Assembly (NCBI GenBank): GCA_903884535.1
Contig: CAISEZ010000067.1
Coordinates: forward strand, 64,358 to 128,357
Direction of reading: 5' to 3'
Source: an uncultured Verrucomicrobia subdivision 3 bacterium
Lineage (GTDB): Bacteria > Verrucomicrobiota > Verrucomicrobiia > Limisphaerales > UBA11358
DNA: 64,000 nt
The position numbers were made by a program, and so were the translations under genes. Positions within the stretch are counted from its first letter, which is position 1. The number at the start of each line of letters is the position of its first letter. Under the pieces are notes generated by a model. It ran no database searches. It had not been told where the DNA came from and worked only from the letters and a program-made list of their open reading frames with translations. Of this stretch, positions 39,518 through 48,577 are shown in pieces.

Positions 39518-40297
39518 TTATTTGCGACGAACAAACCAGACAGCCGCGGCAATCCCGACGGTTAGAAGCGCGGCAGAACCGGGTTCAGGCACTGAGCCTA
39601 TCCCACTCACGGCAAACACCGCCGCTTTCGACGAGCCGCCCGCGAAAACAAACGAAATATTTTGCAGGGCTAGAGATTAATCCACAATTGGTATGGAAAT
39701 CGCCGCGTCATAAAACGAAAAGGCCGTGGTCCAAGAGGGATTGACTTCGTAAACGTCTAACATGTTAACCCGGCTCAATCCGGTAATTTCTCCCGTATGA
39801 CTCGGATCAAGCCAATCGGAAAAAGTAAAATTGCCGCTGACCGTTGCGCCGCCAACAAAATTCAGAGTGTAATTCACCAAGGACGAACCGTCGGCACTGC
39901 AGCCAAGGATATACACGACCCCCAGCGCTGTCGGAGAAAGGTTCAACGTGCCCGATGCGGCACTGGCGGAAAGTAACAATGCGTTATTATTTGCGGCGGC
40001 GGCCAGAGTGTATTGATTGCCGCTGTTGCCGAGAACTGTGCTGCCCGCAGGAAAAATACCGCTGCCGCCACCGACGTGACTGGAAAGGTAGGAACTGTCG
40101 TAGAAAACATTGCTGACCGTATCAAATCCACCGGTTACGGAACCCGCAGCCGAACCAGCTCCATTCGCCACTAAATCCCAATTAAATCCGGAAGTGATTT
40201 TCACCGGAGTGCCACTTTGCGCCAGCACACTGCTGACGCCAAACGCGAAAAGAAAAACAACGCCTGTAAAATAATTCCCCGTTTTCATAAGTGCCAA
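39518..40297 (-). pseudogene. Secreted PEP-CTERM protein interrupted by an in-frame TAA (39677..39679) before the PEP-CTERM anchor
   Basis: ORF 39677..40297 ends AISIPIVD*. The same frame continues SLALQNISFVFAGGSSKAAVFAVSGIGSVPEPGSAALLTVGIAAAVWFVRRK*, a complete PEP-CTERM signal (PEP, TM helix, RRK). Confidence 0.8.
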
Positions 40298-40397
40298 AGC
40301 TCCTTGATCTAGGTTTTAGCTTGACGAAACAAACTTCTTTTTACAAGCAAAATTTTCAAAAAAAAAATATACAAAACCCGAAAATCCTAAGCCCTTA

Positions 40398-42377
40398 TCA
40401 CGCTGCCCCTAACGGCGGCATCGGACAATCCAACGTCTCACAAATGGCGCGGAGCAGTTCGGCTTCCGCCTCCAGAATCACGCCGTCCGCGCCGACGACG
40501 CGGGCGCTGGCTTCGATGAGATGTTTCTTGATGATCGGCACGGCCTGCACCAAGCGGTTCAGCGCCGCGTCGAGCTGGTTCACGCCGCATTGCTCCGGCG
40601 GCAGCAATTCCAGCGGCGCATCGGCCGCCGCGCTCAGACACGGCACCCCGGCGTAATAAAATGCTTTTTTAATTTCGGCAGTGTCGCTGCTGCCGACGTA
40701 GGCGAGCGCAGACAAAACCACGGCGCAGTCTGGCAAAAGCGCCTTGAGCGAGTAAAATTGGATCGTGGGCTGGCGCGTCTGGCCGAACTGCGAGGCGAGA
40801 TTTCGCAGCACAATTTTTTGCACGACGAATTCAAACAACTCCACTTTGCCATCGCTGCCGATCAGCCATTGGAGCGCCTGCGAAAACTGGCTGAATTGTC
40901 CCGCGTCGAGTTGCCGCAAGGCGGGCAACGCAATATTGACGAGCGGCAACCGCGCCCGGCGGGCCGTGCTGGAAACTTCCGGATAAAGCGCGACAGTTTT
41001 TTCCGACACGGCTTGGCTCGTCCGACTGGCAAGTCCGGCCAACTGCGTGGCGCATTGGGATTCATCGCCGCTTAACAGCAGAGCGTAAATCAAAGCCACG
41101 GCGTCGAGCGGTTCGCGCGCGGCGGCTTTCAGATTTTCCGGCAGCGAATTGCGCAGCTCCTCGGCGTATTTCAGATGCAGTGGCGTCGGGTTGCCAAGAT
41201 TGGGCAGCACGGAATGGGATTGGATGACCGCTGGCGCCTCGTTTTCTGAGCTGAGAATCGCGCCGCCCACCACCGTGCCAAAAATATTTTGCGGCGATGG
41301 AAATGGCGACGGTCGCGCCGGCGACGGAGTGCGCGAAAGGTGTAAATTTTCCAGTTTGTCATCCGGCAGGCGATGGAATTTCCCATCCCAAGTCGAATCA
41401 ATCGCCTGGATGCGTTCCTCCAGCGGCGGATGCGTGGCCATCGCGCCGAAAAATGAGTCGGTGAGTCCGCTGGCAAAAAACAGATGGCTCGCGTCGGCAG
41501 CGTGAGGTGATGCCATGAATGAACCGTAGCCGCCAATTTTCTGGAGCGCGCCGGAAAGGCCGGCGGGGTTGCGCGTGAACTGCACCGAGGAAGCATCGGC
41601 CAGAAATTCGCGCTGGCGGCTGACGGCGGCCTGAATCAAACGCCCGAAAAAAACGCCCAGCGAACCAATGAGCAGCAGAAAAATACCGATGACCGGCAGC
41701 GGGTTTTTGTCGCGGCTGTTGCTGCTGCGTGCCTGCAACAAAATCCGGCCAATCGTGGCGATGCAAAAAATCCCGAACAGAATGCCGATGAGCTGGATGT
41801 TCAGCCGCATGTCGCCGTTGAGAATGTGGCTGAACTCGTGGCCGATGACGCCTTGCAGTTCGTCGCGCGAAAGTTGGGTCATGCAATTGCGCGTGACGGC
41901 GACGGCCGCGTCACTGGGCGTGTGGCCGGCGGCGAAGGCGTTGATGCCGGTCTCGTCGTCGAGCACATAAACCTTGGGCATCGGCACACCGGACGCGATG
42001 GACATCTCCTCGACGACGTTGAGCAGCTTGCGCTCGTCGCTATTGGTCGTGTTCGAGGCGATGAGCCGGCCATTCAACGATTCGGCCACCGCGCTGCCGC
42101 CGGCCGACAACGCCATCGTTTTCCAAGTGCTGCCGAGAAAAATCACCGCGAGCGTGCCCAGCGTCACGCCGACGAACAAGGTGGGATTCCAAAACGTGAC
42201 CGGCGCTTGCGCCGCGTAAAAACTGTGGTGGCTTTTTAAGGCGACGTAGAACGAAACGAAAATCGCGACGCCATAAATCATCACGATCATCGAGGCGACG
42301 GCGAGCGTGAAATAAATGACCAGCCACTTGGTCTTGCGGCGGGCGCGATCCTGTTGCGCGAAGAAATCCATTTCCAA
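40398..42377 (-). CDS. M48-family metalloprotease (HtpX-like), multi-TM N-terminus
   Basis: VIGHEFSHILNGDMRLN zinc motif, NAFAAGHTPSDAAVAVTRNCMTQLSRDELQG, SRQREFLADASSVQFTRNPAGL. Confidence 0.92.
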   Translation of the reverse strand: MEMDFFAQQDRARRKTKWLVIYFTLAVASMIVMIYGVAIFVSFYVALKSHHSFYAAQAPVTFWNPTLFVGVTLGTLAVIFLGSTWKTMALSAGGSAVAESLNGRLIASNTTNSDERKLLNVVEEMSIASGVPMPKVYVLDDETGINAFAAGHTPSDAAVAVTRNCMTQLSRDELQGVIGHEFSHILNGDMRLNIQLIGILFGIFCIATIGRILLQARSSNSRDKNPLPVIGIFLLLIGSLGVFFGRLIQAAVSRQREFLADASSVQFTRNPAGLSGALQKIGGYGSFMASPHAADASHLFFASGLTDSFFGAMATHPPLEERIQAIDSTWDGKFHRLPDDKLENLHLSRTPSPARPSPFPSPQNIFGTVVGGAILSSENEAPAVIQSHSVLPNLGNPTPLHLKYAEELRNSLPENLKAAAREPLDAVALIYALLLSGDESQCATQLAGLASRTSQAVSEKTVALYPEVSSTARRARLPLVNIALPALRQLDAGQFSQFSQALQWLIGSDGKVELFEFVVQKIVLRNLASQFGQTRQPTIQFYSLKALLPDCAVVLSALAYVGSSDTAEIKKAFYYAGVPCLSAAADAPLELLPPEQCGVNQLDAALNRLVQAVPIIKKHLIEASARVVGADGVILEAEAELLRAICETLDCPMPPLGAA

Positions 42378-42393
42378 TTTTCAATTTCCAATC

Positions 42394-42434
42394 GCCAATT
42401 TCACCGGGACGGATGCCACCCGGTTTCAAATTGG
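42394..42434. repeat. Intergenic hairpin in a heptamer-repeat tract between lemA and the M48 gene
   Basis: GCCAATTTcaCCGGGacggatgccaCCCGGtttcAAATTGGC inside degenerate CCAATTT repeats (42371..42457). Confidence 0.6.
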
Positions 42435-42458
42435 CAATTGAATATTGGCCATTCCAAA

Positions 42459-43106
42459 TCAGCTGAAGCTGACTTTCGGCGCGTCTTTCTGCTCCGGCTT
42501 GTCGATGACAAACAGTTCCGCCGCCGTGAAGTTGAACGTGTTCGCGATGAGGTTGCTCGGAAACACTTCGCGGTCGGTGTTGTAGGTCATCACCGAATCG
42601 TTGTAAGCCTGGCGGGCGAAGGAGATTTTATTTTCCGTCGAGGTCAATTCCTCGGTGAGCTGCATCATATTTTGATTCGCCTTCAGGTCGGGATATTGCT
42701 CGCTCACCATCATCAAACGGCTCAACGTGCCGCCGAGGCCGGATTCGGCGGCGGTCAGACTTTTCATCGCGGTGGCGTCGCCCGGATTCGCGGCGGCAGC
42801 TTTCGAGGCGGCATAGGCGATGTTACGCGCGGCGGTAACGGCTTCAAGCGTGCCGCGTTCGTGCGCCATGTAGCCCTTGGCGGTCTCGACCAGATTCGGA
42901 ATCAGGTCGTAGCGGCGCTTGAGCTGCACGTCAATTTGCGCGTAGGCGTTTTTGTAGCGGTTGCGCATCGTCACGAGCTTGTTGTAAACGCCCATGACCA
43001 TCACGCCGATGATGACGACCACGACGAGCAAGCCGCCGAGAATGAGCAGGGCAATCATGCCCAACGCGAGAGTGGCCGGTTCTGCGAGAATAATTCCAGT
43101 TGTCAT
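42459..43106 (-). CDS. lemA: LemA family protein
   Basis: YNKLVTMRNRYKNAYAQIDVQLKRRYDLIPNLVETAKGYMAHERGTLEAVTAAR: canonical LemA. Confidence 0.95.
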   Translation of the reverse strand: MTTGIILAEPATLALGMIALLILGGLLVVVVIIGVMVMGVYNKLVTMRNRYKNAYAQIDVQLKRRYDLIPNLVETAKGYMAHERGTLEAVTAARNIAYAASKAAAANPGDATAMKSLTAAESGLGGTLSRLMMVSEQYPDLKANQNMMQLTEELTSTENKISFARQAYNDSVMTYNTDREVFPSNLIANTFNFTAAELFVIDKPEQKDAPKVSFS

Positions 43107-43207
43107 AATTTTCCTTTGGTTAAGTTCATTGATATTTTACCGAATCCCGCCGCCGGGCAATGATAATTTCCAATCAAAATTGGAAGTCTTGCGGACGGCC
43201 ACAATCA

Positions 43208-44380
43208 TCACGGCACCACTTCCACCGGCAAGCCAACCCACGCGAGCTTGAGCAAATATTCCGCGTCCCAATTGGCGAGACGAAAACAGCCGTGCGATTC
43301 CGTGCGCCCGACCTGCTCTGGCACCGGCGTGCCGTGCATGCCATAGCCCGGTTTGTCCAAACCGATCCACGCGACGCCCACGGGATTATTCGGCCCGGGC
43401 GGCAGAATGATTTTATGGCCGATGGCCTGCAATTCCTGCGATTCGGGAAACAGTTCCGGATTCACCGTGTAATTCGGATGCGGCGCGATGACGATCACAT
43501 GCAGTTCGCCCACTGGCCGTTTCTCCACTTTCGCCGCGATACTGCACGGAAAATGCGCCAGCAAATTAGTGTCCGTGTCAAACGCCTCCAGAAACTTTTC
43601 CGACAGATGAATGACCACCCGCGTCGCTTTGCCGTCCGGATCCGGATAACTCACGTCCGGAATTTTCAGAACCGTTCCCGCCGGCACGTTCGTCCAGTCC
43701 AATGCCGGATTTAATTTGCGGATCAGCAGCGGATGCGCGTGCGCTTTCTCGGCGACGAGTTCCAAAAGGGTTTCGTAATCCAGCGCCGACTGCTGCGATT
43801 TTTCCAGCCAGGTTTTGCCGAGCGGCTGGAGCCGCGCCAGATCGTTCGTCGTCACGGCATAGGTCGTGAAAACCGGCGCGTCGAGCGTGAGCAACGGCCG
43901 CGTGTTCGTGTCCAACCGGCCGGTGATGGAAATATTTTGTGATCGCTGAAAAGCTGCGAGCGCCGCCCGCGTTTGCGAACCGATGGCACCATCAATCGAG
44001 CCGGACGAAATCGCCTGTCGTGCCAGCGCGATTTGCGCCTCCAACACATCGTGAACCGGGCGCGCCGTTTCCACCGATTTTTCCGAAACCACCACCGGCA
44101 GGGCTGGTGGCGGATTTGTCGTTGCGACCACGGGCGGCGGCACGGCCAAGACGGGTTGGATTGGCGGCGGCAGTTTGACGATAGGCTGGCTGAGAATTTC
44201 CGGTGCCGGCGTTTTAGCTATGGCAACCGGCTGGTGCCGGGAAATTCTTTTTGGATGTTTCTGATGCCACCAGAGCCAGCCCAGTCCGGCAAAAATCAGG
44301 AGCAACAGCAACACGGCCAGAAAATCCCCGCCACGACCACGGCGACCGGATGATGTTTTATTCAACTGCGGCACGCGCAC
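43208..44380 (-). CDS. L,D-transpeptidase (YkuD) with peptidoglycan-binding domain
   Basis: IDGAIGSQTRAALAAFQRSQNISITGRLDTNT (PG_binding_1); GYGMHGTPVPEQVGRTESHGCFRLANWDAEYL (YkuD catalytic HGT/SHGC). Confidence 0.93.
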   Translation of the reverse strand: MRVPQLNKTSSGRRGRGGDFLAVLLLLLIFAGLGWLWWHQKHPKRISRHQPVAIAKTPAPEILSQPIVKLPPPIQPVLAVPPPVVATTNPPPALPVVVSEKSVETARPVHDVLEAQIALARQAISSGSIDGAIGSQTRAALAAFQRSQNISITGRLDTNTRPLLTLDAPVFTTYAVTTNDLARLQPLGKTWLEKSQQSALDYETLLELVAEKAHAHPLLIRKLNPALDWTNVPAGTVLKIPDVSYPDPDGKATRVVIHLSEKFLEAFDTDTNLLAHFPCSIAAKVEKRPVGELHVIVIAPHPNYTVNPELFPESQELQAIGHKIILPPGPNNPVGVAWIGLDKPGYGMHGTPVPEQVGRTESHGCFRLANWDAEYLLKLAWVGLPVEVVP

Positions 44381-44418
44381 AATTTAGCCGGAGCCGCCGG
44401 ACAACCAAGCGGAATTCG

Positions 44419-45114
44419 TCAGCCGAGCCGGAGCAGCGCGTCGCCAATGATCCGCGCCGCGTTTTCTGGACCGACGCGGCTGGTGTTTAGGATGAGATGA
44501 TATTGCAGTGGGTCGTTGATGTCGGCGTGGAAATAGGTTTTCAGATAGCGGGTGCGGGCCTGTTCCTCTTCGACACAAAACCGCCGCGCCTCGGCCGGCG
44601 ATTTGTTGTCATCGCGGCAAATGCGTTCGATGCGGTCGTCCAGCGGCGCGACGAGGCGGACGTGCAGGACATACGGCAGTTTCGCCGTAACGATATTTCC
44701 GGCGCGGCCGATGAGAATGGCGTTGCCCAGTTCCGCGAGCTGCAACAATGTCTCGGCGGTCTGCTGCACAATTTTTTCCGCCGGCGGATGCACGCCAAAA
44801 ATATCGGCCAGCGTGTCCTCAATTTGCGAGATGCGATCCTCCGGCAGAAATTTCGCCAGATACTTCGGCAGGTTGTGATCGGCGAGCACTTTGTCCATGA
44901 GTTCGCGGTCAAAAACAGTCCACGCCGTGTGTTCATGCGGCGCGTGCTGCTGCAAATAAGCCGCCAGCTTCTCCGCCACGATCACCGCCCCGCAGCCGGC
45001 CTGACGGGAAATGGTGATGGCCCGGCGGACGCGCGGTTGCGTCACGGCATGGGCTGACGGAATGGTATGGCTGTTAATGAAGGAGAAACAACGGTCAAGG
45101 CTGGCAGTTATCAT
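44419..45114 (-). CDS. Cytidylate kinase-like family protein
   Basis: ITISRQAGCGAVIVAEKLA, FDRELMDKVLADHNLP, AILIGRAGNIVTAKLPYVLHVRLVAPLDDRIERI. Confidence 0.85.
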   Translation of the reverse strand: MITASLDRCFSFINSHTIPSAHAVTQPRVRRAITISRQAGCGAVIVAEKLAAYLQQHAPHEHTAWTVFDRELMDKVLADHNLPKYLAKFLPEDRISQIEDTLADIFGVHPPAEKIVQQTAETLLQLAELGNAILIGRAGNIVTAKLPYVLHVRLVAPLDDRIERICRDDNKSPAEARRFCVEEEQARTRYLKTYFHADINDPLQYHLILNTSRVGPENAARIIGDALLRLG

Positions 45115-45207
45115 AAATCACCTTTCGTTTGAATGACTTACCATACGCCCACCCGGCCACCGATTGCAAGTGGCCGGCAGAGAATTGAACTGAGCTTATT
45201 CTGAAAA

Positions 45208-46053
45208 TTAACTTTTATTCGCAATCAGCATTTCGTTGTAGGCGCTGCCGATCTGATCCACCAGCGGCGACGGCGCGACCGGCAGCCCGTCCAGCGCCAC
45301 CACCGGCACGAGGCCCAATGCGCTTTGCGTCACAAAAATCCCCGCCGCATTTCGCAAATGCTCCAGCTTGATGACGCGCTTGTTGGTTTCCAGGCCGAGC
45401 GACTGGCAGATTTCCAAAACCACGGCCCGCGTGATGCCTGGCAACACACCGCGCCCCGTCGGCACCGTGCAGATTTTATCCTGATACACCCAGAAAATAT
45501 TTCCACCGGCGGTCTCCGCCACCTCGCCGTTCGCGTTCAACAACAGCGCCTCGTCGGCGCCTTTTTCCTCCGCCTCGGCCCGCGCCAGCACGTTCAAAAT
45601 TTTGCTCGTCGTCTTGAACGATGCCAGAGCATCGCTCGCCGGAATCCGGAATGACGACGTGATCATGCTCCACTGCACCGGCTCCTCGGGATTCATCGGC
45701 GGCAACGGGCTCAAGCTCATCGCCAGCGTCGGCGGACCGGAATTTTTCGGCGAATACCCGCGCGGCCCCGGCCCGCGCGTCAGCGTCACACGCAAAACCG
45801 CTTCCGGCAGATTATTTTTCTCGATGAGTTCGCCGGCGATTTTCTGCAATTCCTTTGGGGTGAATGGCGGCGGAATTTTCAGAAACTCCGCGCCACGCGT
45901 CATGCGTTCCAGATGCTGCGCCATGCGAAACGGCCGGCCGTTCGCCACGCGCATCGTCTCAAAAATGCCGTCGCCCAGCAAAAAGCCCCGGTCGTTCAAA
46001 GGCACGACCGCGTCCGCTTCCGGTAAAAATTTTCCGTTGAGAAAAACAATCAT
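45208..46053 (-). CDS. pabC: Aminotransferase class IV (aminodeoxychorismate lyase / BCAT-like)
   Basis: Start set at MIVFLNGKFLPEADAVVPLNDRGFLLGDGIFETMRV; EALLLNANGEVAETAGGNIFWV; next to pabB-like gene. Confidence 0.85.
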   Translation of the reverse strand: MIVFLNGKFLPEADAVVPLNDRGFLLGDGIFETMRVANGRPFRMAQHLERMTRGAEFLKIPPPFTPKELQKIAGELIEKNNLPEAVLRVTLTRGPGPRGYSPKNSGPPTLAMSLSPLPPMNPEEPVQWSMITSSFRIPASDALASFKTTSKILNVLARAEAEEKGADEALLLNANGEVAETAGGNIFWVYQDKICTVPTGRGVLPGITRAVVLEICQSLGLETNKRVIKLEHLRNAAGIFVTQSALGLVPVVALDGLPVAPSPLVDQIGSAYNEMLIANKS

Positions 46054-46147
46054 GGATTCCCGATTCCTTACTGCGGCCATTGAAACAAAAATGCGGCGGT
46101 GCTGCGAGTGGAAAATCCCGGACTTGTTGCTGAAAAAAAACTCACTT

Positions 46148-47722
46148 TCAATCATCCACGGGCAAACTGTCAGTCAGAATCTTATCCTGACGGCTTTGAT
46201 TCATGGCCGCCAGAAACCCGGCGGCCTTCGCCAGCGTTTCCTCATATTCCGCCGCCGGAACGGAATCGGCCACGATGCCGGCGCCGACGTTGAAATGCGC
46301 CAGGCCGTCTTTGCAGATGGCCGTGCGGATGGCGATGCTCAACTGGCTTTCGCGGTTGAAACCGAGATAGCCGATCGCGCCGCAATACGGCCCGCGCGAA
46401 ACCGGCTCCAACTCGTCAATAATTTCCATCGCGCGGAATTTCGGCGCACCGGTGATGCTGCCGCCTGGAAAACACGACGCGAACGCGGCGAAATGCGTCA
46501 CATCCATGCACAGCCGACCTTCGACGGTGGAAACGAGATGCTGCACCTGCGCGAATTTTTCGAGCTTGGCCAGCTCGGGCACCTGCACGGAACCATATTC
46601 GCAGACTTTGCCCAGATCGTTCCGCAGCAGGTCGGTGATCATCACGAGTTCGGCGAGTTCCTTGGGGCTGGTCTGCAATTCGTAGGCCAGCTGCGCATCG
46701 CGCGTCGGGTCGGCATCGCGCGGCCGTGTGCCTTTGATCGGCCGCGTGACGATGTGCGCGCCGCTCAGCCGCAGAAATTGTTCCGGCGACGACGAAGCGA
46801 TTTCAAAATCGCCACAATCGAGAAACGCGGAAAACGGCGCCGGCGAAACCGCGCTCAATTTTTGAAAAAAATCCCATCCCGTAAACTCGTCGGTGGGGCG
46901 AGCGTCCGTGCGAACCGGGTCGGGATTTGATGCCGGCGGAAGATTCGGCTCGTCCGGAGCCTCGCCCCACCGAGACAAATTCACCGTGAGCCGCTGCGAC
47001 AGGTTGACCTGATAAATGTCGCCGGCACGAATGTATTGCTGCGCGCGTTGAACCTTGGAAATAAATTCAGCGCGTTGGAGATTCGATGAAATCTGACGCA
47101 AAGACGCAAAGGTGCAAAGTTTTTCCACGCTTTGCGTCTTTGCGTCTTTGCGTGAAAATTCCGTGTTTTGGATCTGGTGCCTCCAAAACTCAAACTGCGT
47201 CTTTGCCCGCGCTTCGCTGCGCGAACCGTCGGCGTCCAAGCCGGTGGAAACGACACAAACTTTGCCCAGGCGATGATCAAAAACAACGAGGCTGTCGTAA
47301 AACCCGACATGGCAGTCGGGCAGTTCCAGATCATTCACCGCGCGGCGCGGCAGTTTCGGCTCGGTGAAATTTTTCAGGTCGTAGCCCCAGTAGCCGAACG
47401 CGCCGCCGAGCGGGAACGGCAAATCAATCTCATCCAGCAGTTCGTAGCGCGCCATGAGCGCGTCGAGCAGTCGCCACGGACTGCCGAATTGGATTTGCGG
47501 CGCGAGGCGCGAGGCATTCGGCGCGGGGTCGGAAATAATTTCGCAGCGCGATCCGTGGGCGCGGAAGATCAAAAATGGATTCGCGGTGACGAAGGAATAA
47601 CGCGCTTGCGCCGAATCAAATTGCGAGGTGCGCAACAATACAATTCCGTTTTCGCCGCGCAAATTTTCAACCAGCGTTTCGGGCGTGTGCGCAGTCGGAA
47701 TTTCCTGGATCAGCGGACGCAT
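46148..47722 (-). CDS. pabB: Chorismate-binding enzyme, aminodeoxychorismate synthase component I / anthranilate synthase I-like
   Basis: YIRAGDIYQVNLSQRL, FEIASSSPEQFLRLSGAHIVTRPIKGTRPRDADPTRD, MITDLLRNDLGKVCEYGSVQVPEL, FPGGSITGAPKFRAMEIIDELEP. Confidence 0.92.
   Translation of the reverse strand: MRPLIQEIPTAHTPETLVENLRGENGIVLLRTSQFDSAQARYSFVTANPFLIFRAHGSRCEIISDPAPNASRLAPQIQFGSPWRLLDALMARYELLDEIDLPFPLGGAFGYWGYDLKNFTEPKLPRRAVNDLELPDCHVGFYDSLVVFDHRLGKVCVVSTGLDADGSRSEARAKTQFEFWRHQIQNTEFSRKDAKTQSVEKLCTFASLRQISSNLQRAEFISKVQRAQQYIRAGDIYQVNLSQRLTVNLSRWGEAPDEPNLPPASNPDPVRTDARPTDEFTGWDFFQKLSAVSPAPFSAFLDCGDFEIASSSPEQFLRLSGAHIVTRPIKGTRPRDADPTRDAQLAYELQTSPKELAELVMITDLLRNDLGKVCEYGSVQVPELAKLEKFAQVQHLVSTVEGRLCMDVTHFAAFASCFPGGSITGAPKFRAMEIIDELEPVSRGPYCGAIGYLGFNRESQLSIAIRTAICKDGLAHFNVGAGIVADSVPAAEYEETLAKAAGFLAAMNQSRQDKILTDSLPVDD
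47094..47151. repeat. Palindromic CTTTGCGT-type repeat inside pabB
   Basis: ACGCAAAGACGCAAAGGTGCAAAG - 10 nt - CTTTGCGTCTTTGCGTCTTTGCGT; arms 22/24 complementary, each arm about three 8-bp units. Confidence 0.85.
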
Positions 47723-47724
47723 GA

Positions 47725-47817
47725 TTTTTTAGACAGAATTAACAGAATCATCAGAATTAGAAACCGGTGTTTTCGCAAAAATAAATTCGGTTCATTCTGT
47801 TAATTCTGTCTAAAAAA
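47725..47817. terminator. Long perfect inverted repeat between pabB and LOG genes (possible terminator)
   Basis: TTTTTTAGACAGAATTAACAGAAT (47725..47748) / ATTCTGTTAATTCTGTCTAAAAAA (47794..47817): 24-bp perfect arms, A/T-rich ends. Confidence 0.75.
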
Positions 47818-47821
47818 GTTT

Positions 47822-48499
47822 TCACGCAAACGCCTTGGGCGTGGCGGTGGGCGGCCCGACCCGGCGCTCGTAGTCGCGGATGATTTCGATGACTTCGTCC
47901 ACCTCGTCCACGATTTTCAACAGGTCGAGGTCGCCGGGACTGATGAGCGCGTCCTTTTCCAGCCGCGTTTTCATCCAGGCGATCAGGCCCTTCCAATATT
48001 CGCGGCCGAACAGGATGATCGGAAACTGCGGGATGCGCTGCGTCTGCACCAGCGTGAGGACTTCAAACAATTCGTCGAGCGTGCCGAAGCCGCCGGGCAT
48101 GTAAACAAAGCCCAGGCTGTATTTCACGAAACAGACTTTGCGCGCGAAAAAATAATGGAAATGCACCGGCACGTTGGCGTAACGGTTGCCGGTTTGCTCA
48201 TGCGGCAGTTCAATGTTCAGCCCGACGGATTTGCCGCCGTTTTTCTCGGCACCCTTGTTGGCAGCCTCCATGATGCCGGGCCCGCCACCGGTGACCACGG
48301 CGAGATTGTGCTTGGCCAAGCCCTTGGCGATGTCATGCGCGGCGCGATAATATTTGTCGTCCGGTTTCGTGCGGGCAGAGCCGAAGATCGTCACCGCCGG
48401 GCCGACTTGGGAAAGGGTTTGGAACGAATCCACAAATTCCGCCATGATGCGGAAGATGCGCCAAGGATCCTCGCGGATGAAAGTAGTGCCGTCGCTCAT
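47822..48499 (-). CDS. TIGR00730-type Rossmann-fold protein (LOG / nucleotide 5'-monophosphate phosphoribohydrolase)
   Basis: VTGGGPGIMEAANKGAEKNGGKSVGLNIELPHEQ, YMPGGFGTLDELFEVLTLVQT. Confidence 0.93.
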   Translation of the reverse strand: MSDGTTFIREDPWRIFRIMAEFVDSFQTLSQVGPAVTIFGSARTKPDDKYYRAAHDIAKGLAKHNLAVVTGGGPGIMEAANKGAEKNGGKSVGLNIELPHEQTGNRYANVPVHFHYFFARKVCFVKYSLGFVYMPGGFGTLDELFEVLTLVQTQRIPQFPIILFGREYWKGLIAWMKTRLEKDALISPGDLDLLKIVDEVDEVIEIIRDYERRVGPPTATPKAFA

Positions 48500-48535
48500 G
48501 GCGGAAACATAATACCGCCACCAAAATGAAACAAG

Positions 48536-48559
48536 CCGGAGAACGTAAATTCTCCGGCT
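48536..48559 (-). terminator. Terminator hairpin downstream of nrdJ
   Basis: GCCGGAGAA-cgtaaa-TTCTCCGGC, 9-bp perfect stem; T-rich TTGTTTCATTTT follows on the minus strand. Confidence 0.75.
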
Positions 48560-48577
48560 CGCTTCGTGAATTAATGT

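Noticed and set aside
45602-46930. 442-aa plus-strand ORF
   Set aside because: Antisense to pabC and pabB, no recognisable domain.
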